Origin: Prescottella defluvii
Lineage (GTDB): Bacteria; Actinomycetota; Actinomycetes; Mycobacteriales; Mycobacteriaceae
Direction of reading: 5' to 3'
Assembly: GCA_029690005.1 (NCBI GenBank)
Contig: CP121458.1
Coordinates: forward strand, 5,289,872-5,353,871
DNA length: 64,000 nucleotides
A model generated the notes under the pieces. That model had not been told where the DNA came from. It made no database searches and saw only the letters and a program-made list of their open reading frames with translations. Made by a program: the position numbers and the translations under genes. Position 1 is the stretch's first letter; each line of letters begins with the position of its first letter. This document shows positions 38,428-48,124 of the stretch, piece after piece.

Positions 38428-38549
38428 AGCAACCTCCGGCAGCGAAAGCGCGGTCACACGGTTCGCCCCACTGTAACGCCGACGGGCCAAGCAGGAACCC
38501 CACTGTGATTCTTGCCGGATAATCCCGATTCGTCCGCTACGGTCGACCG

Positions 38550-39944
38550 GTGGGGAGTGGACTGAAGGAACACTGGAAGCTCGTGGTGCTCGGAATCGCG
38601 CTGATCGCGGCCGTCGGCACGATCGTGACCAAGACTCTCGAGGACCCATCGAGCACCGGTGGCCCCACCCAATCCCAGCATCTCGTCGACACGAAACTGG
38701 GCGAGGCACCCATTCCGGCCTGGACGCTTGACGTCGCGCGGCTTTCCGACAACACCGGCGACGTGCTGCTTGCGATGCCGCAGACCCTCAGCGCCTACTA
38801 CGGCTACGGAGGTCTCTCCGATGCCGGGAATCTCTTGATCGCGGCAACCGCCTATCCCCTACCGGCGGCCGAAGGACAGTCCGGTCGGCCTGTCGGATCG
38901 GTGACCCTGGTCGGAATCGACCCGGCGGACGGGTCCGCCAAATGGCGGACGCGCGTCGGCAACGTCAGCCAGTGCGGTCAGGAGACCGGTCAACCCGTCA
39001 TCGCCTGCTGGGAGAACCGACGAATCGCCTTCGTCGACGTCGCGTCCGGCGCACTGTTGTCGGAGATCGGAACCGACTTCGACCTCAATGGCGTTCAGGT
39101 GGACGGGGATACGGTCTACGTTTCGGGTTCGGTGTCGGACGGCGGATCTGCGAAGTCGGTACTGACCAGTGGCACTGTCACCGACGTCACCGCGAACTTC
39201 CGGCGTACCTTCGACGTTCGCGGTGACGTGGCCTGGGTACACGCGGTACCGGCCACCGGCACGATCATCGCGCAGGAACGAGGGACCGGTGACCCCCAAT
39301 ACCTCTACAAGGTCTTCGATCTGGACACGGGCGCCGAGCGATTCGCGTTCGGCGGTGACTCGTTGCAGGCCGTCGGGGATGGCCTCTTCCTCACCAGTAC
39401 GGGCAGCCGCTCCGGCACCGTCGGCACACAGAATCTGCTTGCCGCCGACGGATCGGTGATCCGAGCCGTCCCGATCCCCGCGTACGGCTCCCGGGCTTAT
39501 CCCAGCGCACCCTCACACCCGTCACCGCTCTTCCTCGGCGACGGCGCTTACGACCCGGCGAGCGGTGAAGAACGCTGGCGCAACCCACAACTAGTCGCCG
39601 ACGGGTCCGGCGGCAGAACCTCCGCTGTTGGCGCGGTCGTGGGTGACATCGTCGTCGTCACCTCGGCTGAAACCCGGACCATCACCGGGTTGGACCTGAC
39701 GACGGGCCGACAGGTATGGCAAACACCGTGGCAGGATGCCTACTGGGTTCGACCCGGAGCCACCGATGGTCGGTACGTCGTCTTCAGCGACTACACGGGC
39801 ACGCACTCCATCCGGGCGAGCGATGGGAAGATCATGTGGTCCGTGCCGCTGCCCGAGGGGGCGGACCCCCGGGAGGTGGTCGTGTCGGACGCCGCCGGGA
39901 CCCTCATGGTGTCGTGGCGCGACCACTTCACATTCTGGAGATGA
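38550..39944 (+). CDS. Membrane-anchored PQQ-like beta-propeller protein
   Basis: 464 residues from GTG 38550. One membrane segment near residues 11-28 (LVVLGIALIAAVGTIV) anchors an external domain with repeated beta-blade motifs: GIDPADGSAKWRTRVG, FDLDTGAERFAFGG, DLTTGRQVWQTPW and IRASDGKIMWSVPL. These G-x-W blades are of the PQQ type but no cofactor residues are evident. Probably an envelope scaffold; function unknown. It stands alone, convergent with prpR. Confidence 0.82.
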   Translation: MGSGLKEHWKLVVLGIALIAAVGTIVTKTLEDPSSTGGPTQSQHLVDTKLGEAPIPAWTLDVARLSDNTGDVLLAMPQTLSAYYGYGGLSDAGNLLIAATAYPLPAAEGQSGRPVGSVTLVGIDPADGSAKWRTRVGNVSQCGQETGQPVIACWENRRIAFVDVASGALLSEIGTDFDLNGVQVDGDTVYVSGSVSDGGSAKSVLTSGTVTDVTANFRRTFDVRGDVAWVHAVPATGTIIAQERGTGDPQYLYKVFDLDTGAERFAFGGDSLQAVGDGLFLTSTGSRSGTVGTQNLLAADGSVIRAVPIPAYGSRAYPSAPSHPSPLFLGDGAYDPASGEERWRNPQLVADGSGGRTSAVGAVVGDIVVVTSAETRTITGLDLTTGRQVWQTPWQDAYWVRPGATDGRYVVFSDYTGTHSIRASDGKIMWSVPLPEGADPREVVVSDAAGTLMVSWRDHFTFWR

Positions 39945-39951
39945 GGTCCGT

Positions 39952-41373
39952 TCACGACGCCGGTGGATACGGCAGCCGACTGCTGAAGTCGACGTCGACG
40001 CGAATCGGGCGGCCGATCTGCGGAAACGCCCGTTGCGCGCAGTTCGTGCGCTCGCAGATCTTGCAGCCGGACCCGATCGGGACCGGCGACATCTGCTCGT
40101 CGAGGCGCAGACCTCGCGAGTACACCAGCCGATCGGCGTGCGTGATGTCGCAGCCCAGTCCCACCGCGAAGCTCCGCTCGGGTGTCCCGTACGGCCGAGC
40201 ACCGTCGTCCGTGGTGCGGGCGATCCACAGGTAGGTGCGACCGTCCGGCATCTGGGCCACCTGGGTGAGGATGCGGCCCGGTGTACTGAAGGCGTCGTGC
40301 ACCACCCACAGCGGACAGCTACCACCCACGCGGGAGAAGTGGAAAGCGGTGGCGGACTGACGCTTCGAGATGTTTCCCGCCCTGTCCGTCCGGACGAAGA
40401 AGAACGGCACCCCGCGACGGGTGGGGCGCTGCATCGTCGAGAGTCGGTGGCAGACGGTCTCGAATCCCACCTCGAACTGCAGCGCGAGCATCTCGATGTC
40501 GTAGTGCAACTGCTCCGCAGCATCGAGGAACTGGCTGTACGGCAACAGCAGTGCGCCCGCGAAATAGTTCGCGAGGCCGATCTTCGCCAGTTCGCGGGCG
40601 TTGTCGCTGAGCGTCGTCGCCGCGTCCACCTGCTGCTCGATCACCGCCGATTGCGTGAGAAAGGCCAACTGTGTGGCGATCTGGAAGGCACGTTGCCCGG
40701 GTGACAGGTGCCGCGACAGGGTCAGGATCCGGTTGGTCGCGTCGTACACGCGTTTGGGTCCCGGGCGATCGGGCGGATCGGTGCGCAGCCGAACGATTAT
40801 GTCGTGCTCGGATTCGAGCAACGCCGTCAGCTGCGTGTCGAGCGAGCCGATCCGCAAGCCGCTCTCGACGAACAGCCGCTCGGCGGCGTCGTCGAGTTCG
40901 GCGATGTGATTGTGCCTGTCGTAGAAGAAGTCTCGCACCTCCTCGAAAGGCATCGGGACGACCTCGCCTGCACCGGCAACGGGCGCAGCCAGGTGCGCGC
41001 TGAACTGCTCCAATTGTTCCGTCGCCGCCTGCAGTCGGCGATGAACGCCGACGAGCGCATGGCCGATCTCAGGCATACGGGCGACGAACTCCTCGATCGT
41101 CGCCGGTGAGGGCGAAGGGGTCCCGAGCGTGGTCAACACGTCCTGCAGATCCGCGGCCAACCGCGCGTCCGACTCGGCCGCGAAGAAGTGTGCATCGAGG
41201 TCGAACGTCGCATTGAGTTTCAGGAGTACCGGAACCGTCAGCGGCCGCTGGTCGTTCTCGAGCTGGTCGACGTAGCTCGCCGACAGGTCGAGGATCCGGG
41301 CGAGGGCGAGCTGGGTCAGTCCGCGTTCCTCGCGCAGCCGACGCAGCCTCGGGCCGCCGTAGATCTTCTGCAT
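39952..41373 (-). CDS. prpR: PrpR/RamB-type regulator
   Basis: About 473 residues. An XRE helix-turn-helix (RLRRLREERGLTQLALARIL, DLSASYVDQLENDQRPL) is followed by an IrrE-like domain and a DUF2083 domain ending in a cysteine cluster (GLGCDIT, then GSGCKICERTNC). M. tuberculosis PrpR (Rv1129c) has the same layout, binds a [4Fe-4S] cluster and short-chain acyl-CoA, and activates the methylcitrate genes; here it is divergent from prpDBC. I start at MQKIYGGP (41373), which has GGAAGGG upstream and matches the homologue, not the ATG 36 bases before. Confidence 0.93.
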   Translation of the reverse strand: MQKIYGGPRLRRLREERGLTQLALARILDLSASYVDQLENDQRPLTVPVLLKLNATFDLDAHFFAAESDARLAADLQDVLTTLGTPSPSPATIEEFVARMPEIGHALVGVHRRLQAATEQLEQFSAHLAAPVAGAGEVVPMPFEEVRDFFYDRHNHIAELDDAAERLFVESGLRIGSLDTQLTALLESEHDIIVRLRTDPPDRPGPKRVYDATNRILTLSRHLSPGQRAFQIATQLAFLTQSAVIEQQVDAATTLSDNARELAKIGLANYFAGALLLPYSQFLDAAEQLHYDIEMLALQFEVGFETVCHRLSTMQRPTRRGVPFFFVRTDRAGNISKRQSATAFHFSRVGGSCPLWVVHDAFSTPGRILTQVAQMPDGRTYLWIARTTDDGARPYGTPERSFAVGLGCDITHADRLVYSRGLRLDEQMSPVPIGSGCKICERTNCAQRAFPQIGRPIRVDVDFSSRLPYPPAS

Positions 41374-41426
41374 CTCGCGCCCTTCCACACTCCGGACCGT
41401 TCGCCCCACTCAACCATGCCGACGGG

Positions 41427-41443
41427 CATTCGCACCATTCGCA
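41427..41443. promoter_or_regulatory. Direct repeats, probable PrpR operator
   Basis: CATTCGCA occurs twice with a 9-base period (41427-41434, 41436-41443), the second running into AAA. Related PrpR/RamB proteins bind TTTGCAAA-like sites, which the second unit resembles (TTCGCAAAA). Confidence 0.5.
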
Positions 41444-41486
41444 AAATCGGGCCACACACACCACCAAAGTACGCATGTTCAGGCGC

Positions 41487-41515
41487 TTCTCACTGGATCC
41501 GGACGTGCATACGCT
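41487..41515 (+). promoter_or_regulatory. prpD promoter
   Basis: TTCTCA and TACGCT with a 17-base spacer; transcription would start near 41522, about 33 bases before the prpD start. The direct repeats lie 44 bases upstream of the -35, where an activator would bind. Confidence 0.45.
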
Positions 41516-41554
41516 GCGAGAACCAACAGCATCACGACGTCGAAGGACACCAAG

Positions 41555-43057
41555 TTGAAGACGTATTCCGTTCGCACCCGCCGCTCCGCCGAAGAGTTCC
41601 CCAAGAGCGAGCACCTGGCGTGGAAGATCGCCGAGGTCGCCACCGATCCGGTTGAGGTTCCGTCCGACACCGCGGAGATGATCATCAACCGAATCATCGA
41701 CAACGCTGCCGTCGCGGCGGCGTCGGTGCCCCGTCGCCCGGTGGCGAATGCGCGCGCTCAGGCGCTGGCGCACCCGTACGGCCCGGGTTCGACGGTCTTC
41801 GGTGTCGGCGGCACGTACTCGCCCGAGTGGGCAGCGTGGGCCAACGGTGTCGCGGTGCGTGAGCTCGACTTCCACGACACGTTCCTGGCCGCGGAGTACT
41901 CGCATCCGGGCGACAACATCCCCTCGATCCTCGCGGTCGCGCAGCACACCGGCCGCAACGGCGACGACCTGATCCGCGGCCTGGCCACCGGCTACGAGAT
42001 CCAGGTGGACCTGGTTCGCGCAATCTGCCTGCACGAGAACAAGATCGACCATATCGCCCACCTCGGCCCGTCCGCTGCGGCCGGCATCGGCACGCTCCTC
42101 GGACTCGACACCGAGACCGTCTATCAGGCGATCGGACAGGCGCTGCACACCACCACGGCGACGCGTCAGTCCCGCAAGGGTGAGATCTCGAGCTGGAAGG
42201 CGTACGCACCGGCGTTCGCCGGCAAGATGGCCGTCGAGGCCGTCGACCGCGCGATGCGCGGCGAGGGCGCACCGTCCCCGATCTGGGAAGGCGAGGACGG
42301 CGTCATCGCGTGGCTGCTCGGCGGCCCGAACGCCGAATACACTGTGCCGCTGCCGGTTCCGGGTGAGGCCAAGCGGGCCATCCTGGACACGTACACCAAG
42401 GAGCACTCCGCGGAGTACCAGAGCCAGGCCCCCATCGACCTGGCCCGCCGCATGCGCGAGCGCATCGGTGATCTCGACCAGATCGCGTCGATCGTGCTGC
42501 ACACCAGCCATCACACCCACGTCGTGATCGGCACCGGCTCGAACGATCCGCAGAAGTTCGATCCGTACGCGAGCCGCGAGACGCTCGACCACTCGGTGAT
42601 GTACATCTTCGCGGTCGCGCTGCAGGACGGCACGTGGCACCACGAGCGCTCCTATGCACCCGAGCGCGCACAGCGTCCGGACACGATCGAGCTGTGGAAG
42701 AAGATCTCCACCGCCGAGGATCCCGAGTGGACGCGCCGCTACCACTCGACCGACCCCGACGAGAAGGCGTTCGGCGCCCGCGCCGAGGTCACGCTCGAGA
42801 ATGGCGAGGTGATCATCGACGAGCTCGCGATCGCCGACGCGCACCCGCTGGGCGCCCGCCCCTTCGCCCGCGACCAGTACATCGCGAAGTTCCGCACCCT
42901 CGCCGAGGGCGTCGTCGATCCGGCCGAGCAGGATCGCTTCCTCGACGTCGCGCAGCGCACCGCGGAGCTGAAGGCCGGCGAGCTGAACCAGCTCACGTTT
43001 ACAGTCTCCGATGACGTCCTCGCGCGCTCGCCCAAGTCGCCGGAGGGACTGTTCTGA
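41555..43057 (+). CDS. prpD: 2-methylcitrate dehydratase
   Basis: 500 residues, MmgE/PrpD family. RELDFHDTFLAAEYSHPGDN is the signature region and HLGPSAAAGIGTLLGLD follows. It dehydrates 2-methylcitrate to 2-methyl-cis-aconitate. TTG start with AAGGA upstream. First gene of an intact prpDBC operon; the prpB start follows by one base. Confidence 0.96.
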   Translation: MKTYSVRTRRSAEEFPKSEHLAWKIAEVATDPVEVPSDTAEMIINRIIDNAAVAAASVPRRPVANARAQALAHPYGPGSTVFGVGGTYSPEWAAWANGVAVRELDFHDTFLAAEYSHPGDNIPSILAVAQHTGRNGDDLIRGLATGYEIQVDLVRAICLHENKIDHIAHLGPSAAAGIGTLLGLDTETVYQAIGQALHTTTATRQSRKGEISSWKAYAPAFAGKMAVEAVDRAMRGEGAPSPIWEGEDGVIAWLLGGPNAEYTVPLPVPGEAKRAILDTYTKEHSAEYQSQAPIDLARRMRERIGDLDQIASIVLHTSHHTHVVIGTGSNDPQKFDPYASRETLDHSVMYIFAVALQDGTWHHERSYAPERAQRPDTIELWKKISTAEDPEWTRRYHSTDPDEKAFGARAEVTLENGEVIIDELAIADAHPLGARPFARDQYIAKFRTLAEGVVDPAEQDRFLDVAQRTAELKAGELNQLTFTVSDDVLARSPKSPEGLF

Positions 43058-43058
43058 C

Positions 43059-43973
43059 ATGTCCGGCCTCATCGCCGCCACCACCTCGGCCGCCGACAAG
43101 CGTAAGGCGCTGCGTGACGGCCTCGCCTCCGGCAAGATCCAGCGCCTGCCCGGTGCGATCAACCCGTTGACCGCCAAGCTGATCCAGGAGATCGGGTTCG
43201 AGGGCGTCTATGTCTCGGGCGGCGCGTTCTCGGCCGGGCTCGGACTGCCGGACATCGGCTTGACCACGCTCACCGAGGTCGTCTCGCACAGCAGGCAGAT
43301 CGCCGGCGTCACCGACCTGCCCGTGCTGATCGACGCTGACACCGGCTTCGGCGAACCCATGTCGGCGGCACGCACCATCCTCGCCGCCGAGGACGCCGGT
43401 ATCGCCGGTCTGCACCTCGAGGATCAGGTCAACCCCAAGCGCTGCGGGCACCTCGACGGCAAGGCCATCGTCCCCACCGACGAGATGGTCCGTCGTCTGC
43501 GCGCCGCCGTCGCTGCCCGGCGCGATCCGAACTTCGTGATCTGCGCTCGCACCGACGCGGCCGGCACCGACGGCATCGATGCCGCGATCGATCGGGCCAA
43601 GGCCTATGCGGACGCCGGCGCCGACATGATCTTCACCGAGGCACTCCACACCGAGGCCGACTTCGAGAAGTTCCGTGGCGCCGTGGACATCCCGCTGCTG
43701 GCGAACATGACCGAGTTCGGCAAGTCCAAGCTCATCCCCGCGCAGACGCTCGAGAACATCGGCTACAACGCGGTGATCTACCCGGTCACGACGCTGCGTC
43801 TCGCGATGGGCGCGATCGAGCGGGGCCTGCGCGAGATCCACGAGACGGGCACGCAGGAGGGTCAGCTCGACCAGATGCAGACCCGCTCCCGGTTGTACGA
43901 GGTGCTCGAGTACGAGCGCTACAACGAATTCGATTCCGGCATCTTCAACTTCACGCTCGGAGGGAACCAATGA
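43059..43973 (+). CDS. prpB: Methylisocitrate lyase
   Basis: 304 residues of the ICL/PEP mutase superfamily. The family signature is KRCGH in DQVNPKRCGHLDGK; the metal-binding DADTGFGEPM is present. It splits 2-methylisocitrate into pyruvate and succinate. It starts one base after prpD stops and its stop overlaps prpC (ATGA). M. tuberculosis lacks a separate prpB and uses isocitrate lyase, so this order prpD-prpB-prpC is the fuller Rhodococcus/Corynebacterium form. Confidence 0.96.
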   Translation: MSGLIAATTSAADKRKALRDGLASGKIQRLPGAINPLTAKLIQEIGFEGVYVSGGAFSAGLGLPDIGLTTLTEVVSHSRQIAGVTDLPVLIDADTGFGEPMSAARTILAAEDAGIAGLHLEDQVNPKRCGHLDGKAIVPTDEMVRRLRAAVAARRDPNFVICARTDAAGTDGIDAAIDRAKAYADAGADMIFTEALHTEADFEKFRGAVDIPLLANMTEFGKSKLIPAQTLENIGYNAVIYPVTTLRLAMGAIERGLREIHETGTQEGQLDQMQTRSRLYEVLEYERYNEFDSGIFNFTLGGNQ

Positions 43974-45092
43974 CAAATGCAGTCCCGACGATCAACAAGG
44001 GGCTCGCCGGTGTCGTCGTCGACACCACCGCGATCTCGAAGGTCGTTCCCGAGACCAACTCCCTGACCTACCGTGGCTACGCCGTCCAGGATCTGGCGGC
44101 GAACTGCAGCTTCGAGCAGGTCGCGTACCTCCTGTGGAACGGCGAGCTGCCCTCGGACGCCCAGCTCGAGCTGTTCTGCCAGCGTGAGCGAGCCAGCCGC
44201 CGCGCCGACCGGTCACTGCTCTCGCTCGTGGCGAAGATGCCGGACAACTGCCACCCGATGGACGTGGTCCGAACCGCGATCAGCTTCCTCGGCGCGGAAG
44301 ACCCGGAGGAGTGGGACAACTCCCCGAAGGCCAACCGGGAGAAGGCGCTTCGCATGATGGCGGTGCTGCCCACGATCGTGGCAGCCGACCATCGCCGTCG
44401 CCACGGGATGGACCCGATCGCCCCACACAGCCACCTCGGGTTCGCCGAGAACTTCCTGAACATGTGCTTCGGTGAGATCCCCGAGCCGGAGATCGTGAAG
44501 GCGTTCGAGGTTTCACTGATCCTGTACGCGGAGCACAGTTTCAACGCCTCCACCTTCGCCGCACGTGTCGTCACCTCGACGCTGTCGGACATCTACAGCG
44601 CCGTCACCGCCGCGATCGGCACCCTCAAGGGCCCGCTGCACGGCGGTGCCAACGAGGCCGTCATGCACGACATGATCGAGATCGGCGAGCCCGAGCGCGC
44701 CGAGGACTGGATGCGGGACAAGCTGTCCCGCAAGGAAAAGGTGATGGGCTTCGGCCACCGCGTCTACAAGAACGGCGACTCACGCGTCCCGACGATGCGC
44801 AAGGCGTTCTTCGACGTCGCCGCGAAGACCGGCGGCGAGAAGTGGGTCCAGATGTACGAGATCCTCGAGCGCACCATGAACGAGGCCACCGGACTTCGAG
44901 CCTAACCTCGATTTCCCCACCGGTCCCGCGTACTACCTGATGGGCTTCGACATCGAGGTCTTCACACCCATCTTCGTGATGAGCCGCATCACCGGATGGA
45001 CCGCGCACGTCATCGAACAGGGCGAGTCAAACGCCCTGATCCGCCCGCTCAGCGAATACACCGGCGTTCCGCAGCGCACGGTGGTGGCGTGA
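43970..45092 (+). CDS. prpC: 2-methylcitrate synthase
   Basis: About 374 residues. The citrate synthase catalytic motifs are present: LKGPLHGGANEAV, MGFGHRVYKNGDSR (His) and, after the shift, FDIEVFTPIFVMSRITGW. Condenses propionyl-CoA with oxaloacetate. The frame changes at 44894-44900, where CTCGAG has gained one base; restored text reads EATGLEPNLDFPTGPAYY and the gene ends TVVA at 45092. Without this repair it would look truncated by 62 residues. prpC follows prpB by translational overlap. Confidence 0.93.
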
Positions 45093-45181
45093 GCCCACTA
45101 GCTGCGGCCGGGATTCGGTCATTGGCATCACCAGGCAACGATCTGCTGGTGGTCGTCAACTGACCTGACCGCGAAAGCGGT

Positions 45182-45214
45182 TGTGGCCCCGCACCGGATC
45201 GGTGCGGGGCCACA
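45182..45214. terminator. Bidirectional terminator
   Basis: A perfect 15-base-pair stem with a GAT loop between convergent prpC and metF. Confidence 0.87.
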
Positions 45215-45230
45215 CCCATCGGTGCGGCAC

Positions 45231-46156
45231 TCACGCCACGTGGGTGGCGTAGCCGAGGTTGGCGAGCACCTCGCTGGTGGCGCGGGCGAAGTTGAGGGTG
45301 ATGAAGTGCAGGCACGGTGCGCCCTCGGCGATCAGCCGCTCGGCCATCTCCGTCGCGACCTCGATGCCGATCTCGCGCACCGCGGCGCGGTTCTCCTCCG
45401 GACCGTCGCCCGCGGCACGCCGCAGCCGCTCGTCCAGCTCGGCCGGCAGGCGTGACCCCGACAGCTCGAGGCTGCGGCGGGCCGAGCGCAGCGACGTGAT
45501 CGGCATGATCTCGGGGATGATCGGCTTGGCGCCCTGCTCGGCATCGAACTTCACGACCCGGTCCCGCAGCCGCAGGTAGTCCTCGACGTCGAAGAACATC
45601 TGGGTGATCGAGTACTCGGCGCCCGCGCGCAGCTTCTGCACGAGGTACTTGGTGTCGTGGTCGAGATCGGGCGCGCGGTAGTGGCCTTCCGGGAAGGACG
45701 CGACACCGACGTGGAAGTCGCCCATGTCCCGTACGAGCCGGACCAGTTCCTCGGCGTACTCGACGCCGTCGGGGTGCCTGACCCACTCGCCGAGCGGATC
45801 CCCGGGCGGGTCCCGCGCAGGACCAGGATGTTGCTGATCCCGCGGTCGGCGTACGCGCCGCACATCGCCCGCAGTTCGTCGACGCTGTGCCCGACCGCCG
45901 TCAGGTGCGCGACGGGCAGCAGCGTGGTCTCCTCGGCGATCTGCCCGGTGACCCGAACCGTGCGATCGCGCGTCGAGCCGCCGGCGCCGTAGGTCATCGA
46001 CACGAACGCCGGATTCAGCCGCTCGAACGCACGGACGGCGCGCCACAACCGCGCCTCCGCGGCCTCGTCGCGCGGCGGGGAGAACTCGACCGAGAACGGG
46101 ATCCGACCGCCGTCGGACGAGCGGATACGGTCCACGATCGAAGGGGTCTGGGTCAC
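45231..46156 (-). CDS. metF: Methylenetetrahydrofolate reductase
   Basis: About 309 residues. RIPFSVEFSPPRDEAAEARL, the Glu in VEFSPP, MTYGAGGSTRD and FITLNFARATSEVLANLG are MTHFR landmarks; the protein binds FAD and makes 5-methyl-THF. One G is lost near 45822 (LRGDPPGDPLGEWVRHPDG). I start at GTG 46156 (TQTPSIVDRIRSS); the frame is open to 46282, so a longer start is possible. It lies 141 bases after glyA on the same strand, so it probably shares the glyA riboswitch-controlled transcript. Confidence 0.92.
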
Positions 46157-46297
46157 CCAACCCGCGCTGTTGCGCCCCCTTACGCCATCGATAATCGTCT
46201 TCTCTCTGATCAATTCCGTTTCCTTGGTGAGTGATTCGGACGCATCCCGTGGCCCGCATCCCTGCTTCGCGGTGCGGGCCACGGGAACGTCGGAGCG

Positions 46298-47595
46298 TCA
46301 GGCCGTGGGCAGCAGGCCCCAGTTCTCCAGGCCGTCGTACAGCGGGAAGTCCTGCGCCAGCTTCGACACCCGCGCCCGCAGCGCCGGCACGTCCGCGTCG
46401 GCGCCGCCCGCGAGCGCGGTCGCGATGATGTCGGCGACCTCGGTGAACTCCGCCTCACCGAAACCACGCGTCGCCAGCGCCGGCGTCCCGATCCGCAGAC
46501 CCGACGGGTTCATCGGCGGACGCGGATCGAACGGCACCGCGTTGCGGTTGACGGTGATGCCGATCTCGTGCAGCAGATCCTCGCCCTGCTGACCGTCGAG
46601 CTGCGAGTGCCGCAGATCGACCAGCACCAGGTGCACGTCGGTGCCGCCGGTGAGCACCGAGATGCCGTTGCCCGCGACGTCCGCGCCACCGAGACGCTCC
46701 GCGAGGATCCTCGAACCCGCGAGGGTGCGCTCCTGACGCGCCTTGAACTCGTCGGTGCCGGCGATCTTCATCGCGACGGCCTTCGCGGCGATCGCGTGCA
46801 TCAGCGGCCCACCCTGCTGGCCCGGGAACACCGACGAGTTGAGCTTCTTCGCCCACTCCTTCTTCGCCAGGATCATGCCCGAACGCGGACCGCCGAGGGT
46901 CTTGTGGACGGTGGTGGAGACCACGTCGGCGTGCGGGACCGGCGACGGGTGCAGACCCGCGGCGACCAGACCGGCGAAGTGCGCCATGTCGACCCACAAC
47001 TTCGCGCCGATCTCGTCGGCGATCGACCGGAACGCCGCGAAATCCAGATGCCGCGGGTACGCGGACCAGCCGGCGATCAGCACCTGCGGGCGCTCACGCA
47101 GCGCGGTCTCGCGGACCTGGTCCATGTCGACGACGTGGGTGTCCTCCCGGACCCGTACGAGGCGACCTCGTACAACTTGCCGGAGAAGTTCAGCTTCATC
47201 CCGTGGGTGAGGTGCCCGCCGTGCGCGAGGTCCATGCCCATCAGCTTCTCGCCCGGGTTCATCAACGCCATCAGCACCGCGGCGTTGGCCTGCGCACCCG
47301 CGTGCGGCTGCACGTTCGCGAACTCCGCGCCGAAGACCTCCTTCGCGCGGTTACGGGCCAGATCCTCGACGACGTCGACGTACTCGCAGCCGCCGTAGTA
47401 ACGGCGACCCGGGTAGCCCTCGGCGTACTTGTTGGTCAACACACTGCCCTGGGCCTCGAGCACCGCACGGGGAACGAAGTTCTCCGACGCGATCATCTCC
47501 AGGGTGTCACGCTGACGCGACAACTCACCCGCCATCGCGGCAGCGACCTCGGGGTCCAGTTGGGCGAGGGACGCGGTGTTCTGATTGGTACTCAT
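46298..47595 (-). CDS. glyA: Serine hydroxymethyltransferase
   Basis: About 432 residues. EMIASENFVPRAVLEAQGS, NKYAEGYPGRRYYGGCEYVD, QPHAGAQANAAVL and the PLP lysine in TVHKTLGGPRSG are SHMT motifs. It makes glycine and methylene-THF from serine. One G is lost near 47157 (YGVREDTHVVDMDQ). The start at 47595 gives MSTNQNTASLAQLDPE. A complete cobalamin riboswitch lies upstream on the same strand, which is an unusual control for SHMT. A second glyA elsewhere in the genome would be expected. Confidence 0.94.
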
Positions 47596-47744
47596 CGTGA
47601 TTCGTGGGTCTTTCCGGTCGGTCCGAGAGGCCGCCCACAGCTGCGCATACCCACGAAGCCCCTGAATCGCGATGACGCGCGCGCAGCGATGCCACGAGGG
47701 TACGCACGCCCTATCCTTCGAGGCGGCACACCGCCGAGTGCGGC

Positions 47745-47993
47745 GCACCCGGCACAGTGGGCAGGTATTCGGACTCGCAAGCGCCCACGTCCTCGGACGT
47801 GGAACCTACTGGCCGTCGCTTCCCAGGCGTGGCAGCGTCCAAGCCCAGTGCTGGTGACGGCGGTCGTTCTTGCATACCGCTGCGGGACAGTCCCGGATTT
47901 CCACCGGGTTCCCTCTTCGTGCCTCGCGAGGCACTCGACGCCGCCCGACGACCTTCGGGGCTCCTCACGGTCGAGGCGGCGAACCAACTGCGC
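47745..47993 (-). ncRNA. Cobalamin riboswitch upstream of glyA-metF
   Basis: The minus strand repeats the metE riboswitch almost motif for motif: GTGAGGAGCCCCGAAG near the 5' end, GGAACCCGGTGGAAATCCGG, GACTGTCCCGCAGCGGT, GGGAAGCGACGGCCAGTAGG and GAGTCCGAATACCTGCCC. A -10-like TACACT (48004-47999) predicts a start near 47992. The last 150 bases before glyA would hold the expression platform. The two copies share blocks outside the B12 core, so they are likely duplicates. Confidence 0.94.
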
Positions 47994-48067
47994 TCGCCAG
48001 TGTAAGGGCAGGTTCTCAGGCACCCGTCACCGATAGGCGCCGAGGCTTGCTCTCCCAACCGAAACGG

Positions 48068-48104
48068 CTCGGGGCCTGCACCGTGATCCGGTGCAGGCCC
48101 CGAG
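48068..48104. terminator. MFS gene terminator
   Basis: A 16-base-pair perfect stem with a TGATC loop, 21 bases past the MFS stop and upstream of the riboswitch promoter. Confidence 0.85.
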
Positions 48105-48124
48105 GACGTCGAAGGGGTGCGGTC

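Noticed and set aside
36494..38503. A 669-codon open frame on the minus strand
   Set aside because: It fuses one part of the dehydrogenase gene with antisense of the transporter; the Ala/Thr-rich tail is a shadow.
41069..43177. A 702-codon minus-strand frame
   Set aside because: Antisense to prpD; low complexity.
44894..44908. Truncated citrate synthase ending after LRA
   Set aside because: An extra base in CTCGAG; the remaining 62 residues continue in the next frame with normal family sequence.
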